The translations under genes were made by a program, and so were the position numbers. A DNA stretch of 11,684 nucleotides. Source: Spongospora subterranea (lineage: Eukaryota > Endomyxa > Phytomyxea > Plasmodiophorida > Plasmodiophoridae). The stretch is taken from the NCBI GenBank assembly GCA_900404475.1, contig OUQQ01000625.1:1-11684 (forward strand), given 5' to 3'. Numbering within the stretch: the first letter of the stretch is position 1; each line of letters begins with the position of its first letter. Below, in pieces: positions 1 to 9,311 of the stretch. The notes under the pieces are model-generated. The model saw only the letters and a program-made list of their open reading frames with translations. It was not told the DNA's origin and searched no databases.

Positions 1-39
1 AAATCTCGTGAAAATATTGGGACTAGGGTTTGAAATTGT

Positions 40-63
40 CGGGTTAAGGTGATCGCTACTGTA
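40..63 (+). repeat. Dispersed 24-bp repeat, copy 1 (direct orientation)
   Basis: cgggttaaggtgatcgctac plus the next four bases recur in reverse complement at 11600-11623 with one mismatch (23/24). Similarity fades outside this core. No other copy was noticed in the window. Confidence 0.75.
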
Positions 64-134
64 ATTCATTTTGTGCCCCCATCTACCTAACATCTATCCT
101 ATCATTGACCGTATAGTAGAACCTACCCACCCAT

Positions 135-167
135 CTACCATCGCCCTCTACCATCGCCCACTACCAT
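135..167. repeat. Short tandem repeat, 13-bp unit, about 2.5 copies
   Basis: The unit ctaccatcgccc plus one variable base begins at 135 and 148, and a partial third copy (ctaccat) begins at 161. It sits in a C- and A-rich stretch (120-180) with no coding signal. It is probably a minor slippage product. Confidence 0.7.
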
Positions 168-180
168 TTGATTTTTCCCT

Positions 181-542
181 GGAGTAGCAACCAACGATTT
201 TCGCTTATTTTTGAAACCGTTCAAGGAGACAACGGAACTGATGTCCAGATCGACCTATTTAACCCTCGGGTTGGTGGTTCTGTTTTCCACTAGATCCATA
301 CTGATGTTTTGGTGTCCGTCTCCGCGCAAAACGGCTTTCCTGCTCATCACTGCCGAAACTTTGCAGATGCTGTTCTTAAAAGCTTGAAAAATATGAAGCT
401 CTGGTGCGGAATGATCATGCGCTGGTTTGCGGCCGTGCTGGATCCTCGTGCTAAACCTCTTCCGTCATCGTGTGGTGTCGATATCGAGCGGGCGACAACT
501 GGCGTGATTAAAGCTTACGAACAATGCTATCAGAGCAGGTAA
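181..542 (+). pseudogene. hAT-family transposase relic, frameshifted
   Basis: Two reading frames carry successive pieces of a hAT-like transposase. In frame 1 from 181, the peptide around FLKPFKETTELMSRSTYLTL fits the hAT pattern 'L-KPF-x-AT-x-x-LS...YPTL'. From about 309 to 542 the coding signal moves to another frame, with AVLKSLKNMK, then MRWFAAVLDPRAKP, then a short helix ERATTGVIKAYEQCY. The 'A-x-LDPR-x-K' signature is typical of the hAT RNase-H-like domain. One frameshift separates the pieces, the N-terminal half is missing and there is no complete ORF, so it is inactive. I could not place its terminal inverted repeats. The family call rests on motif order, not on an alignment. Confidence 0.55.
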
Positions 543-735
543 TGTGTATTTTTGACGCCAACCATCACTGATAGTTTTGAGTCTGAAACAATTAACACAC
601 TGTTAACACAAAGCAGTCAACCAGCAACTAAGAAATATTAACTTTTTGATAGTCTTTCTCAATCGAATGCTGACAACAACGGGTATTTCTGCGAAGATTC
701 ATTTCTGAACTCCCTCGATGGTTGATTCATAACTC
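543..735. other. Non-coding stretch after the hAT relic
   Basis: AT-rich sequence with a repeated ttaacac (two copies near 591-608). There is no open frame with family resemblance. It is probably the decayed 3' part of the hAT element or unrelated intergenic DNA. Confidence 0.4.
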
Positions 736-928
736 AATGACAGTGGATTAATCCAGTAACCAATCAGGAGGCAGACCGAGCAGCAATGACTGTAACTTTG
801 ATCTAATTTGAGGAGTCCGGTGATTTCGGTTGGCGCGATGTGTGCTTGTACATGGTTGTCGTACAAAGTTACAGTCCTTGCTGCTCGGTCTGCCTCCTGA
901 TTGGTTACTGGATTGCTCCACTGTCATT
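736..928. repeat. Foldback inverted repeat, 65-bp arms, 63-bp loop
   Basis: The arm at 736-800 and the reverse complement of 864-928 agree at 62 of 65 positions by eye. Mismatches are two bases in the ggattaatcc / ggagcaatcc stretch and one in caatgactg / caaggactg. The intervening 63 bp (801-863) is not part of the palindrome. Transcribed in either direction this would form a very stable hairpin. It could be a MITE-like foldback element, an inverted duplication that arose during repair, or an assembly artefact. Confidence 0.9.
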
Positions 929-1442
929 TGCCATCGTGTTCACTGGGACTTGGTTCACCTCGATCACGGCGCAAATTGTACAGAAGAACATCTGGTCCTG
1001 TAGCGGACCTGACTTTGAACTCATCCACCTCTGGACATCGATGATGCAATGTCCACCAAATGGGGCTAATTTGGTGGAAAAATACCGTGAAAGAATAATC
1101 AGTTGTTTCATTCGCTGTTCACAATGGCGATCAACGTAGTGGCGCGCGGTGCACTCAAGATGATGTCGCCATGTCGGGTTACCGCTGAGTCCGATGACAC
1201 TGTGAAACGCGGATTTTTTCCAGTCCGGGCATTGTGTCACGAAAAAGTCACGTTTTTGCGACTCCGTTCGGGTGGGATGCGGCCAGCACCCCCCACTCTG
1301 TCAATAAATATTTCCACGGCCGTTCCCTCATTGAGTTCTGATATTCGCGATTATAGTCCCCGTAAGTGGTCGTGGGACGGTCGCGACTAGATTCATCTCG
1401 ACTGATAATCCAGAATCTTTCAAAGACGTCAAGTCGGATCAA
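800..1442 (-). pseudogene. Possible piggyBac-like transposase relic, heavily frameshifted
   Basis: Reading the minus strand downward from 1442, pieces in different frames appear in the order expected of a piggyBac-type DDE transposase. First comes RLDVFERFWIISRDE near 1435-1390, like the family's 'F-x-x-I-x-R-F-L-H-F' block. Next is CEQRMKQ followed by SRYFSTKLAPFG near 1120-1070, like 'DEQM...RQY-x-P-x-KP-x-x-G'. Then EFKVRSATGPDVLLYNLRR near 1010-955, like 'FK...G...L-x-F-x-x-Y'. Last is TVTLYDNHVQ near 865-845, like 'V-x-FDNFF'. The distance between the first two candidate acidic positions, about 259 nt, roughly matches the family. Several stops and frameshifts intervene. Each piece alone is weak; only the colinearity argues for the call. 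The foldback repeat overlaps its end. Confidence 0.3.
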
Positions 1443-1536
1443 ATACCGGCGACTAGACGCTCATTAGGCATTAATCAACCTGACGCATTCATATTGCCGT
1501 ATTAGCCAAATCGCCGATCATATTGCTCCCGACACC
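1443..1536 (+). promoter_or_regulatory. Presumed promoter / 5' leader region of the 6PGD gene
   Basis: No TATA box is evident. The stretch is non-coding and runs directly into gacaccATGG. It is assigned by position only. The core promoter may extend into the relic DNA upstream. Confidence 0.3.
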
Positions 1537-3390
1537 ATGGAGCCGAAGTCTGCGATTGGCCTGATCGGTCTTGGAGTTATGGGCCAGAACCTGTCCCTAA
1601 ATATTGCCTCGAAAGGATTCCCCATATCAGTATACAATCGCACATACGCTCGTACAGAGGAATGCCTCAAACGAGCCGCTCAAGAGAATGTCCCAGCTGT
1701 AAGGGGATATGCCACGATGAAAGAATTTGCTGACAGGTATATCCAAAACAAATTTATACGCTGATCTCGTTTTGACAAAGCTTTCAGTTTGTCTGTCCCT
1801 CGTGCTGTTATTATACTTGTCCAAGCTGGGGCTCCAGTTGACCAAACTATCGCAGGGTTGATAGGCGTACTTGAGAAGGGAGATTTGATTATTGATGGCG
1901 GCAACGAATGGTATGAAAACACGGAGCGTCGTGCTTCCGTGCTTGCTGGGCATGGTTTCCATTACATGGGGATGGGAGTATCTGGTGGCGAGCATGGTGC
2001 CCGTTATGGCCCTTCCTTGATGCCTGGTGGACCAATTGAGGCCTACCGAGTCGTTCAACCGGTGCTTGAAAAAATTGCCGCCCAGGTGAACATTTTGTCT
2101 AAAAAATTATATGGACCACGTTCTCATTGGTATTAGGTCAACGATGGCCCATGCGTAACATATATAGGTGCTGGAGGTTCTGGCAACTATGTTAAAATGG
2201 TGCATAATGGCATTGAATACGGAGACATGCAACTCATTGCTGAGGCTTATGACATTCTGAAGAATGTTGGTAAGCTGTCGAACGACGAATTGGCCGCAGT
2301 CTTCGATCAATGGAACAAAGTATCTAAGTTTTGGCGCTGTCGTTTGTCAAACTTTTCTGACGCGGTGGTTAGGGAAAACTCCAATCATTTCTCATTGAGA
2401 TTACCGCGCAAATCTTTAAGAAGAAAGACTCGTTAACAACTGGTTATTTAGTAGACGCGATTCTCGGTGACTTCACATATTCTGATATGATTTTTTTGCA
2501 AACTAATCATGGTACCTAGATAAAACTGGATCAAAAGGAACTGGTAAAATGACGGTTCGTGATGCCGCAGAAAGGTCTGTTGCGGCACCTACCATCGCTG
2601 CTGCACTAGATACTCGTTTCATAAGTTCTTTGAAGGAAGATCGAGTTCACGCATCGTCGATTCTAAAATGTAAAACTTCTGTTCACATTTTACGACAAAT
2701 TGGTTGATCAAGGATTGTCGTAGGTGTATCTGTACCCACCAATTCCATATCTAAGGCGGATTTGATTGAGTATGTTGGGCAAGCATTGTACGCCTCCAAG
2801 ATTTGCAGTTACGCTCAGGTACATTTATGGTTCAGTAATCTATGTATTGCCAGATTAACTTGATACTTATTATTAGGGGATGAATCTTATTCGTGCAGCA
2901 GGTGCGGAAAATAAATGGAGCCTTAACCTTGGGGAAATCGCTCGAATTTGGAAGGGTAATAGTTAAAAGCAATGTTCAAGGCTGCCCACTCAATGCAGTC
3001 ATAGGCGGTTGCATCATTCGTGCTATATTTTTGGACCGGATTAATGTCGCATATACGCGTAATCCTTCGTTGCCGTCGCTTCTCATCGATCCAGATTTTG
3101 CTGATGAACTTAATCAGCGTCAACAGGCTTGGCGTACTATTGTACAGGTTTTTCTCTCTACTAAAGCTCCAATATGGATGGATGTACTTATTTATTGTTA
3201 GATGAGTATCAGTTCTGGAATATCGATTCCTGCCTTTGCCGCGTCTCTATCGTATTTCGACGCATATAGGCGTGAAAGACTGCCTGCGAACCTAACTCAG
3301 GCACAGCGAGATTTTTTCGGAGCCCACACATTTCAACGTGTTGATCGTCCAGGTGACTTCCATTGCCCTGACTGGGCAAGCAGCAATTGA
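1537..3390 (+). CDS. 6-phosphogluconate dehydrogenase (decarboxylating), 9 exons
   Basis: Oxidative decarboxylation of 6-phosphogluconate to ribulose-5-phosphate with NADPH formation, in the pentose phosphate pathway (normally cytosolic). Exons: 1537-1736, 1788-2085, 2137-2319, 2373-2466, 2520-2669, 2724-2818, 2877-2955, 3005-3147, 3202-3390. The 8 introns are 49-58 bp, all GT...AG. The exons sum to 1,431 nt, or 476 aa plus stop, normal for the family. Visible motifs are the Rossmann loop [11 protein letters not shown] (NADP-type), [18 protein letters not shown], the catalytic lysine (Lys186) and glutamate (Glu193) in [21 protein letters not shown], and the C-terminal [11 protein letters not shown] with the substrate-binding Arg and His. 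The start ATG sits in gacaccATGG, a strong eukaryotic context, and the Rossmann motif follows at once. Oddities are His where family members usually have Glu after SGGE, and Met where KGTGKWT is usual. No targeting peptide is seen. The enzyme looks functional. Confidence 0.97.
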
Positions 3391-3589
3391 GCTTTATGGC
3401 GATAGCCGCCTTTGCGTTACCATATAAACAACCCTTCACACTGCGATTCTTCTCTACGGTGTCATAAGTATCACATACGCAGTGATGCGTTAGGTCCAGT
3501 TCAGTGTATCCTCCGATATGGTGAACACGTCGTAGTACCCTAGTTATACACCCATGTCATTACCGCCATGCAATAAATAACAAGTCAAC
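3391..3589 (+). other. Intergenic region between 6PGD and the Sec7 gene
   Basis: This 199-bp stretch has no coding signal. It must hold the 3' end of the 6PGD transcript and the promoter of the Sec7 gene. An AATAAA at 3572-3577 is the only polyadenylation-like hexamer noticed. It lies about 180 bp after the 6PGD stop and close to the next gene, so its role is unclear. Confidence 0.4.
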
Positions 3590-3640
3590 GTGGTTATCAT
3601 ACAGAGGGTTCACCATCTGTTTATTGCTGGCGAGCATCAG
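3590..3640 (+). other. Possible 5'-UTR intron upstream of the Sec7 gene
   Basis: The 51-bp stretch from gtggtt to catcag has the length and borders of the coding introns on either side, and it ends 5 bp before the chosen ATG at 3646. Upstream sequence has in-frame stops (for example TAA at 3574) and no ATG between that stop and the donor, so a coding upstream exon is unlikely. An untranslated leader exon is possible. Confidence 0.3.
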
Positions 3641-3645
3641 TGATT

Positions 3646-6600
3646 ATGACTGTAGCCGCTGATTGCAATAATGCTAATCATTTGGAGGCGGCGATAACAG
3701 CGGTATACAGGTTGATGAGGTATGATGGCCCTCATCAGAAGACTTGCCAGCGGGTGTTGACATCCTACAATCACGAGTCGGTACCTGATCTTAGCCCCGC
3801 ACCTCCATCTCTTGATCCTATTGTCCGAGTCGATATATCCCTACGCAGGTATGGTTGAAAATTTACAGCTACAACCGCTGTTCGCTTATTGTCTGCCCAG
3901 CAATGTGCTTCCAGATGAATGGTACGAGGTGCCGTCAGCCGCTTTTCGCTGTGGAAGGTCGCTCCTTTTCTTACGATATCAACGAGCACGACGGTCAACA
4001 AATCTTCGTCCTATCGTGGATATTCAGCTGTACTCTCCTATTCTTGGCGAGCGCCCCCCTTTTGGTTATACTCCCGTTCCCCTATCTGATGGATCCGTTA
4101 TTCACACCTTTCCTCTGTGGTTATGCTTCACAAGGCATGGATGTGGAGCAATTACACAGATATCATGCGTTCCAGATGTAGACACTTTGTTTGTCGTTTT
4201 GTTGTCAAACTGATATACCCATTGATTAGGAGGGCTGTTTTCCGCTGGTTCTTACTTCTTCTGGCCACAATGCAGCCTTGAATAGGTCACCGGTGACATA
4301 TATTCATGTGGCGAGAACTATTCCTGTATCTGTGCTATCCGTCCAAGCGCCCTGCTCAAACCTGCTGTTTCCGTTTCTACTCCCTCTCGTATTTGGACTT
4401 CATTCCCGACAGCTGCAACCTGCACTACATTCACTCCGTTCAATCGTTAAGCTGTTCCCCAGATTCGTGGACGATTGTCCGAAATCCCAAACAGGTAAAA
4501 TCCGGCAACTCGTATCAGTAGTGAAATTACTTACCACTCTTCGGTAGATGCTGTTGTGAACAGTGTGCTAAGGTTATTGGGTTCAGCGGCCCTGTCCTGC
4601 ATAGATGCTGGATATCAGGATGAGATCATTTCTGCGATCCTTTCGATTGTCGAATATGTTATACCAAATTCCGAAATTTTTCTGGAGGTTGACATTTTCA
4701 TCACCATCATGATTTTACCGTTTCAAATCCCAGCAAAGTATACTGCTGTTTGCATTTTGCCTGTAAACATTTTTCAAATATATTTCAGCTGGTGTACTCG
4801 GCGAGAGTACATCCAATCCGTGGTGAGTGCTTGTCTCATGAGGGCGTTGAGGAAGAAGGAGAGTGGGTTCCTGAACAGTGAACAACTGTGTCGCCAACTA
4901 GTAAAACGGTGTGTTGCGGCATCGACTTCATCTCGGCAATCATCAGCGCTGTTGATGTCTGTGAACCTAACAGACGCCTTATATCCGGATTTGCTCAACG
5001 GTGCGGTTTTTGATGCATTCCCTTCGTACCTTAATTTTGATTCCTTGTGAATCAGATAGATTTATTATTGGGCGTGGACCATCCCAATGCGATTCCACTT
5101 GCAGCTGTTGTTATTATTCTATGTAGGCTATCAACAACGGTTGACCTTGATCCAAATTGGCAAGCAGACGCATTACTTAGTCTTTCAAATTTATTGAATA
5201 ATGTTGACGTAAATAAGATCAACGTATGCACGCGCGGTTTTCTGACAAGGCCTTTAGTTCCATCAGCTGGTCTCGTATGGTAATCGTTCTCCAGTTAATT
5301 CTCTTATTCGTGGGTGTTTATTTCCTATATTGTGTACTGCACTTGTTCGCGGCGAAGATTCTCAGCTTTCCATAGCGCTAACAATGCTTCACAATTTGGC
5401 TACGTACGTCTCCACGAATACTGCATTTATAATGACTAATTTTCTCAAGATGTTACGTTGCCGCGTTTCCTGTTCAAATTTCTTTGACGATAACATCTTG
5501 CATTATTCCGCTGTTACGTTCTTCAACAATTTTTCTGGAAAAGCGCTTCTCGCTGTTAGCCGCGCTTGTCAAAACACTTTGTCACAAGTCGCTGCTGTTC
5601 TCTTTGTTCAACGTTTTCGACGATTCTCTATCGGATCTGTTGATCAATCCGTTCCATGAATTGCTTCTGTGCCTAGAAACTTTCGCTAATGAAGTTGTTG
5701 AATCAGGTATTGTGTCTATTGCGCCTGAATTGTAAACTCTCAGGTTTGATACAGAGAATCGAATTTTGCGGTTTGAACTTCTCAGAATGGTTCACGACAT
5801 CAGCATGTGCTTCGCTGACTTCAAACATTCTCCGAACTCTAGTGATCAGGTTTCTAAAACAGGAGTTTTGGTACAAACCATGAAGTTGGTTGATACGCAA
5901 GGGTGGTCGAACATTACTTTTGCCTTTTTATTTCTTACTCATGAAGGTTTTAGAATCCACCAAACATTTTCATCGCTTCGGCATCAAGGCGTTCCCTCTT
6001 TTGGGTCGATTTCGCTTTTATCACTGCTGTTGAATCAGCAGTCGCCATCTACCGTCGGAGAAGTGATCCATAATCATGCGTATCAGCAAATTGGTTGAGT
6101 TAATTATGGTCTCAGTTTCTTGGAGGTACCACTACTGCGAATTTAGCCCCAGACCAAGAAGCAATGCGTCAACAGTATTTTAGGTAGCCATCATCATTCC
6201 ATGCCGCTTCCGTTCTTAATGCTGCTGTAGAACATTTTCTTTTCCTCAAGATGATGTGGTTCAGTCAATGCGTATGTTGTTGAGCTGCAGTGGTTTCTCT
6301 TTGCCTCCGGAGACTCAGCAGATTGAGCGAATATTGCACTCATTTTCTGCTTGCATTCTGCTCGAACAGAACCGTCATCGATTTCGTGATGCAGATTGTG
6401 CCACCATCATCGCCTACATGCTGTTACTTCATAATACTAGCTGTCATAACCCTAAACTCAGAATGTTTGTAACACAGGTGCCGCGTCAAAACCAAGTTAA
6501 TAATGGTTGTTCAGACATGACCGGGTTCCAGTAAAAGTGTTTGTTGAAAGCATTCAAAATACTGGAGGCTGTTACTATAGCGAGGAAGAGCTGATTAGCA

Positions 6601-8263
6601 TGTATGATGATGTTGTCGCGCAGCCATTCGCTCCTCTTTCAGCGTCTTCGCTTCATTTGGAGCGGTTACTTCGTTTGTCGTGTGCGAAACTTTCTCTTCA
6701 TGAAAGTTAGCGTTTTCTCGCTGTATTATGCATTTCTTAAGTGTGTTATAGGGTTGCGTCTTCCGTTAGAGCAGCAAAATTTGATCAACCATAATGTCGA
6801 GCAATGTGGCACATCCGCCATGTTTTGCCGTGCAATTGCATTGGCATCACCGCGGTTATTATCGTGTTTCCGGTCGTTGTCTGTGTTCAATGATATGAGG
6901 TATGTGTGCAATGCCGAACGAGTTGATCTTCGAAATCAATCAGAACGGCTCAACAGATCTATCGTGTATACTATGAATGGGCTCAAGTACTTGATAAGTG
7001 CTGCACGCAGTGTGGATATGAATCATCAAGCATTAGAAATTAGTTAATTGAATTGCGCTCAGCAGTTTTATACCGTTGATCGTTTTCCATTACAGGCGAG
7101 GTTCTTGTTGATTACGCATTTCGTCGCCAAGATGATGAGGATCGGAATCATCATCTACCCGACCGTGGGTCGTTGATCTCGGTAAGTTTGTCTTGCTGCT
7201 GTATTTGCATATGTAATAGACAAGATATCCCAGGACACTAACTTGGACAGCAAAATTGATGACATGTGCAGAAAGATGGTCCTGAATTGTAATTCAAAAA
7301 AATTGGGCGAAATCGAATCAGCAATTCAAGTATTACAAATATTGCTTGGCCACGAAATTACCTATAATGACAAATTTCTGGCAGGGTGAACATGGTATAT
7401 CTCTAGTGAATTCGGACAGGAAGCTGCTTGCCCAAGGTACCTTAATCAAGAAATGTGCCAGTGGTAGGCGAGAGGACCGCAGGTTACTGACTTGGTATTT
7501 GATTTGGTATATTTTGACGTCTTCTGTTCTTACAGATATGACGTTTTCCTCTTCTCCGATATTATCATGTACGGTTTAATCTATTCACATGGAAGCGAAG
7601 TTAGGATAAACGTGCATCGCGTTGTACAGCTGGCATTTTGCGATGTACAGGATCTCGATCTTGGTGTCTCGCCGTCTAACAATGCCTTCAAAATTGTTAA
7701 TCCTCAAAAAAATCTTGTTTTAGTCGGAGAATCTCCTGGCGATAAACAGCGATGGTTCACAGAAATCAATGATGCCATTCAAAATGCGCGGCGACATCGT
7801 TGTTCTCTGATTAAAACCCTCACTGAATCGTCTTTTCTCCAACAGTAAGTGTGGCATTTTCGAGCTTTATGCCATGTCTCAGGTTGCGATTAGGGATGGC
7901 AACAAAGATGTGATACAGTTGTTGTGCACATCATCCGCATTTCTCGGCAAGCAGGTGCGCTTCGAAGACGAAAACGTCGTTAAAATCGTCGATGTTTCCC
8001 CGACTGCTCCTGATCATTGTAAACTGTGTTTACGCTCGTTCACCCGGCTTTGTGGCCGTCGAAAGCGTACATGTTCGTTGTGTCAAGATTCAGTCTGCGC
8101 GAAATGTGTCGTTGAGACCTCGTCCACACTCATACTTTCATCCTCTTCCCCGTGCACATGCGTTTGCTGCTTTGCATTGATTAATAACCAAGCGCCTTAT
8201 TTATTGAATCATGATTGTTCGTCACCTTGTTGTTATCTATCTATTGTACAGAATACACAATAA
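3646..8263 (+). CDS. Large Sec7-domain Arf-GEF with MABP-like, DCB/HUS-like, PH and FYVE-like domains, 19 exons
   Basis: Predicted guanine-nucleotide exchange factor for Arf GTPases at endomembranes. Exon ends: 3646-3848, 3901-4177, 4230-4494, 4548-4737, 4789-5005, 5056-5223, 5267-5403, 5450-5706, 5755-5902, 5954-6062, 6116-6174, 6231-6464, 6515-6705, 6752-7042, 7096-7181, 7234-7329, 7385-7482, 7536-7844, 7894-8263. They sum to 3,705 nt, 1,234 aa, all phases compatible. Domains: residues about 56-195, three MABP-like beta-prism repeats (PIVRVDI, PIVDIQL, AITQISC); about 200-610, helical DCB/HUS-like; about 625-775, Sec7 with the glutamate finger (Glu704 in FSLPPETQQIER) and HNTSCHNP; about 990-1092, PH with Trp1082 in its last helix; 1154-1204, FYVE-like CxxC pairs. 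Sec7 and PH are firm; MABP and HUS rest on motif resemblance. Weak points are the intron at 5224-5266 (34 bp also works), an optional extra intron at 6900-6956, and the first exon, since nothing forces this ATG. Transcription converges on the minus-strand gene at 8654. Confidence 0.87.
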
Positions 8264-8653
8264 TCTATTGAATTAAATTAATTATCAACAAGCTTATTCC
8301 ACTTGGTTCGGTGCCAAAACATATAAAAATCAATTTTCAAGTAGAGCAAGCAGTTCAGCCATACAGACCCACTGGATAATTACACTCAACCTTCGTTCAA
8401 AGTTTTCCCAACTGAAGAGTTCCAATTGATTGTTCTGTTGAGGTGATGCTTCAGCGAAACAAAATCACATCATAGCCAATGGTGTGCCTTTTGGCGTTGA
8501 CATTCGGGTATGAATGCCGGTAGTTATTGACTGTTGACCGTTTTCCATTGCCCGATCTCCTTATTATTTTGGATTTCTTTCGATCAGCGAGGGGCATCGG
8601 GTTGCATCAAATTTGGTGATTCTCTCGTCGATGTTTCAGCAATAAATTGACCT
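8264..8653. other. Interval between convergent genes, no clear gene
   Basis: AT-rich just after the Sec7 stop (8264-8340), then mixed sequence. On the plus strand, gtatga at 8508 and ttcgatcag near 8586 look like intron borders, but no reading frame is supported across them. On the minus strand, short open pieces such as NAKRHTIGYDVILFR (near 8500-8455) could be more exons of the gene at 8654-9093. I could not join them with compatible phases. Confidence 0.4.
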
Positions 8654-9093
8654 TTAAAGGTCTCGCGGTGTCAATAAACAGGTCGAAAGTGTGTCTAATT
8701 GAAGGTTAGCAGAAATTACCGGTACATCATTACCAATAGATAGGACATTCGGTTGATGGGCAGGTGTTTGACCCATTACAGATGAAATTGACGTAGGGAA
8801 ATAAACCAGCTTGACACTAGATCGATGATACGAAGTTTTTCGCCAACAGGTCAAGTCATCCCATGTTACGTTGAAAATCTTCCAAGTCCCTTGCAGGAAT
8901 CATCACTTCTTATGGCCCGAACATCTAGCACCAAAAGGATGTTATCGACCTGGATTTCACCCTGACCAGAAATTGAGACTTTCAATATCCAACGCTCAAT
9001 CTGTTGTTAGGGATCTGAAACCCTGACACATACAATAGGTTTTCCTGAAAAACCGTCCAGAAAACAAAGAATTAAGTCGCTGTTTTGCCTTTC
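8654..9093 (-). CDS. Partial minus-strand multi-exon gene, possibly HORMA-fold (ATG13-like)
   Basis: Reading the minus strand, three open segments join cleanly: 9093-9034 (20 codons, contains DLILCFLDGFSGKPI), 9000-8870 (contains IERWILKVS) and 8816-8654. The joins use a 33-bp GTATGT...CAG intron (9033-9001) in phase 0 and a 53-bp GTAAC...TAG intron (8869-8817) in phase 2. The second has the length and style of introns in the neighbouring genes. A further exon ending at 9151, containing EVNRLLAWASTI, could join in phase 0 across a 57-bp intron (9150-9094). I found no convincing start ATG. The TAA at 8656-8654 may be the true end or may lie in another intron. The hydrophobic strand followed by IERW resembles the HORMA region of ATG13, with Rev7/MAD2 relatives as alternatives; this is a motif impression only. 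The gene lies tail-to-tail with the Sec7 gene and head-to-head with the JmjC gene. Confidence 0.4.
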
Positions 9094-9180
9094 CTGTTTT
9101 ACGGAACATTATCTTTCCAAATCATTTTTGTTGTTCATGCCAAGTCTGACGATCGTGCTGGCCCACGCTAGCAGTCGGTT

Positions 9181-9311
9181 GACCTCGATCGGTGATGTGG
9201 GTGAGCCTGACCCGAACTGCGGAATCGGAATGGCGATTGGCGGCTAGGGGACGAAAAGCGGCGAGTCGCTGGGTCGGTATTGACAGGACCAGGGGGAGAT
9301 CTGAGATAATT
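9181..9311. promoter_or_regulatory. Possible divergent promoter between the minus-strand gene and the JmjC gene
   Basis: About 130-220 bp separates the most 5' exon segment visible on the minus strand (ending at 9151 or 9093) from the JmjC ATG at 9312. If both gene models hold, this short interval must drive transcription in both directions. No specific element was recognised. Both strands are open over much of it, so either gene could start further in. Confidence 0.3.

Noticed and set aside
840..1139. 99-codon plus-strand open frame
   Set aside because: It is antisense to the better-supported relic pieces, crosses the foldback arm and has no recognisable motif.
905..1240. 111-codon minus-strand open frame as an intact gene
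   Set aside because: Family-like pieces continue in other frames and it runs into the foldback arm, so it is better read as part of a decayed element.
6900..6943. 44-bp intron with a strong gtatgt donor
   Set aside because: It shifts into a frame that meets a stop at the next junction. No intron here, or a 57-bp intron ending at 6956, keeps the frame into the 7096 exon.
8649..8662. Perfect 14-bp palindrome gacctttaaaggtc
   Set aside because: Short palindromes of this size arise by chance. It may be a protein-binding site, but nothing supports that.
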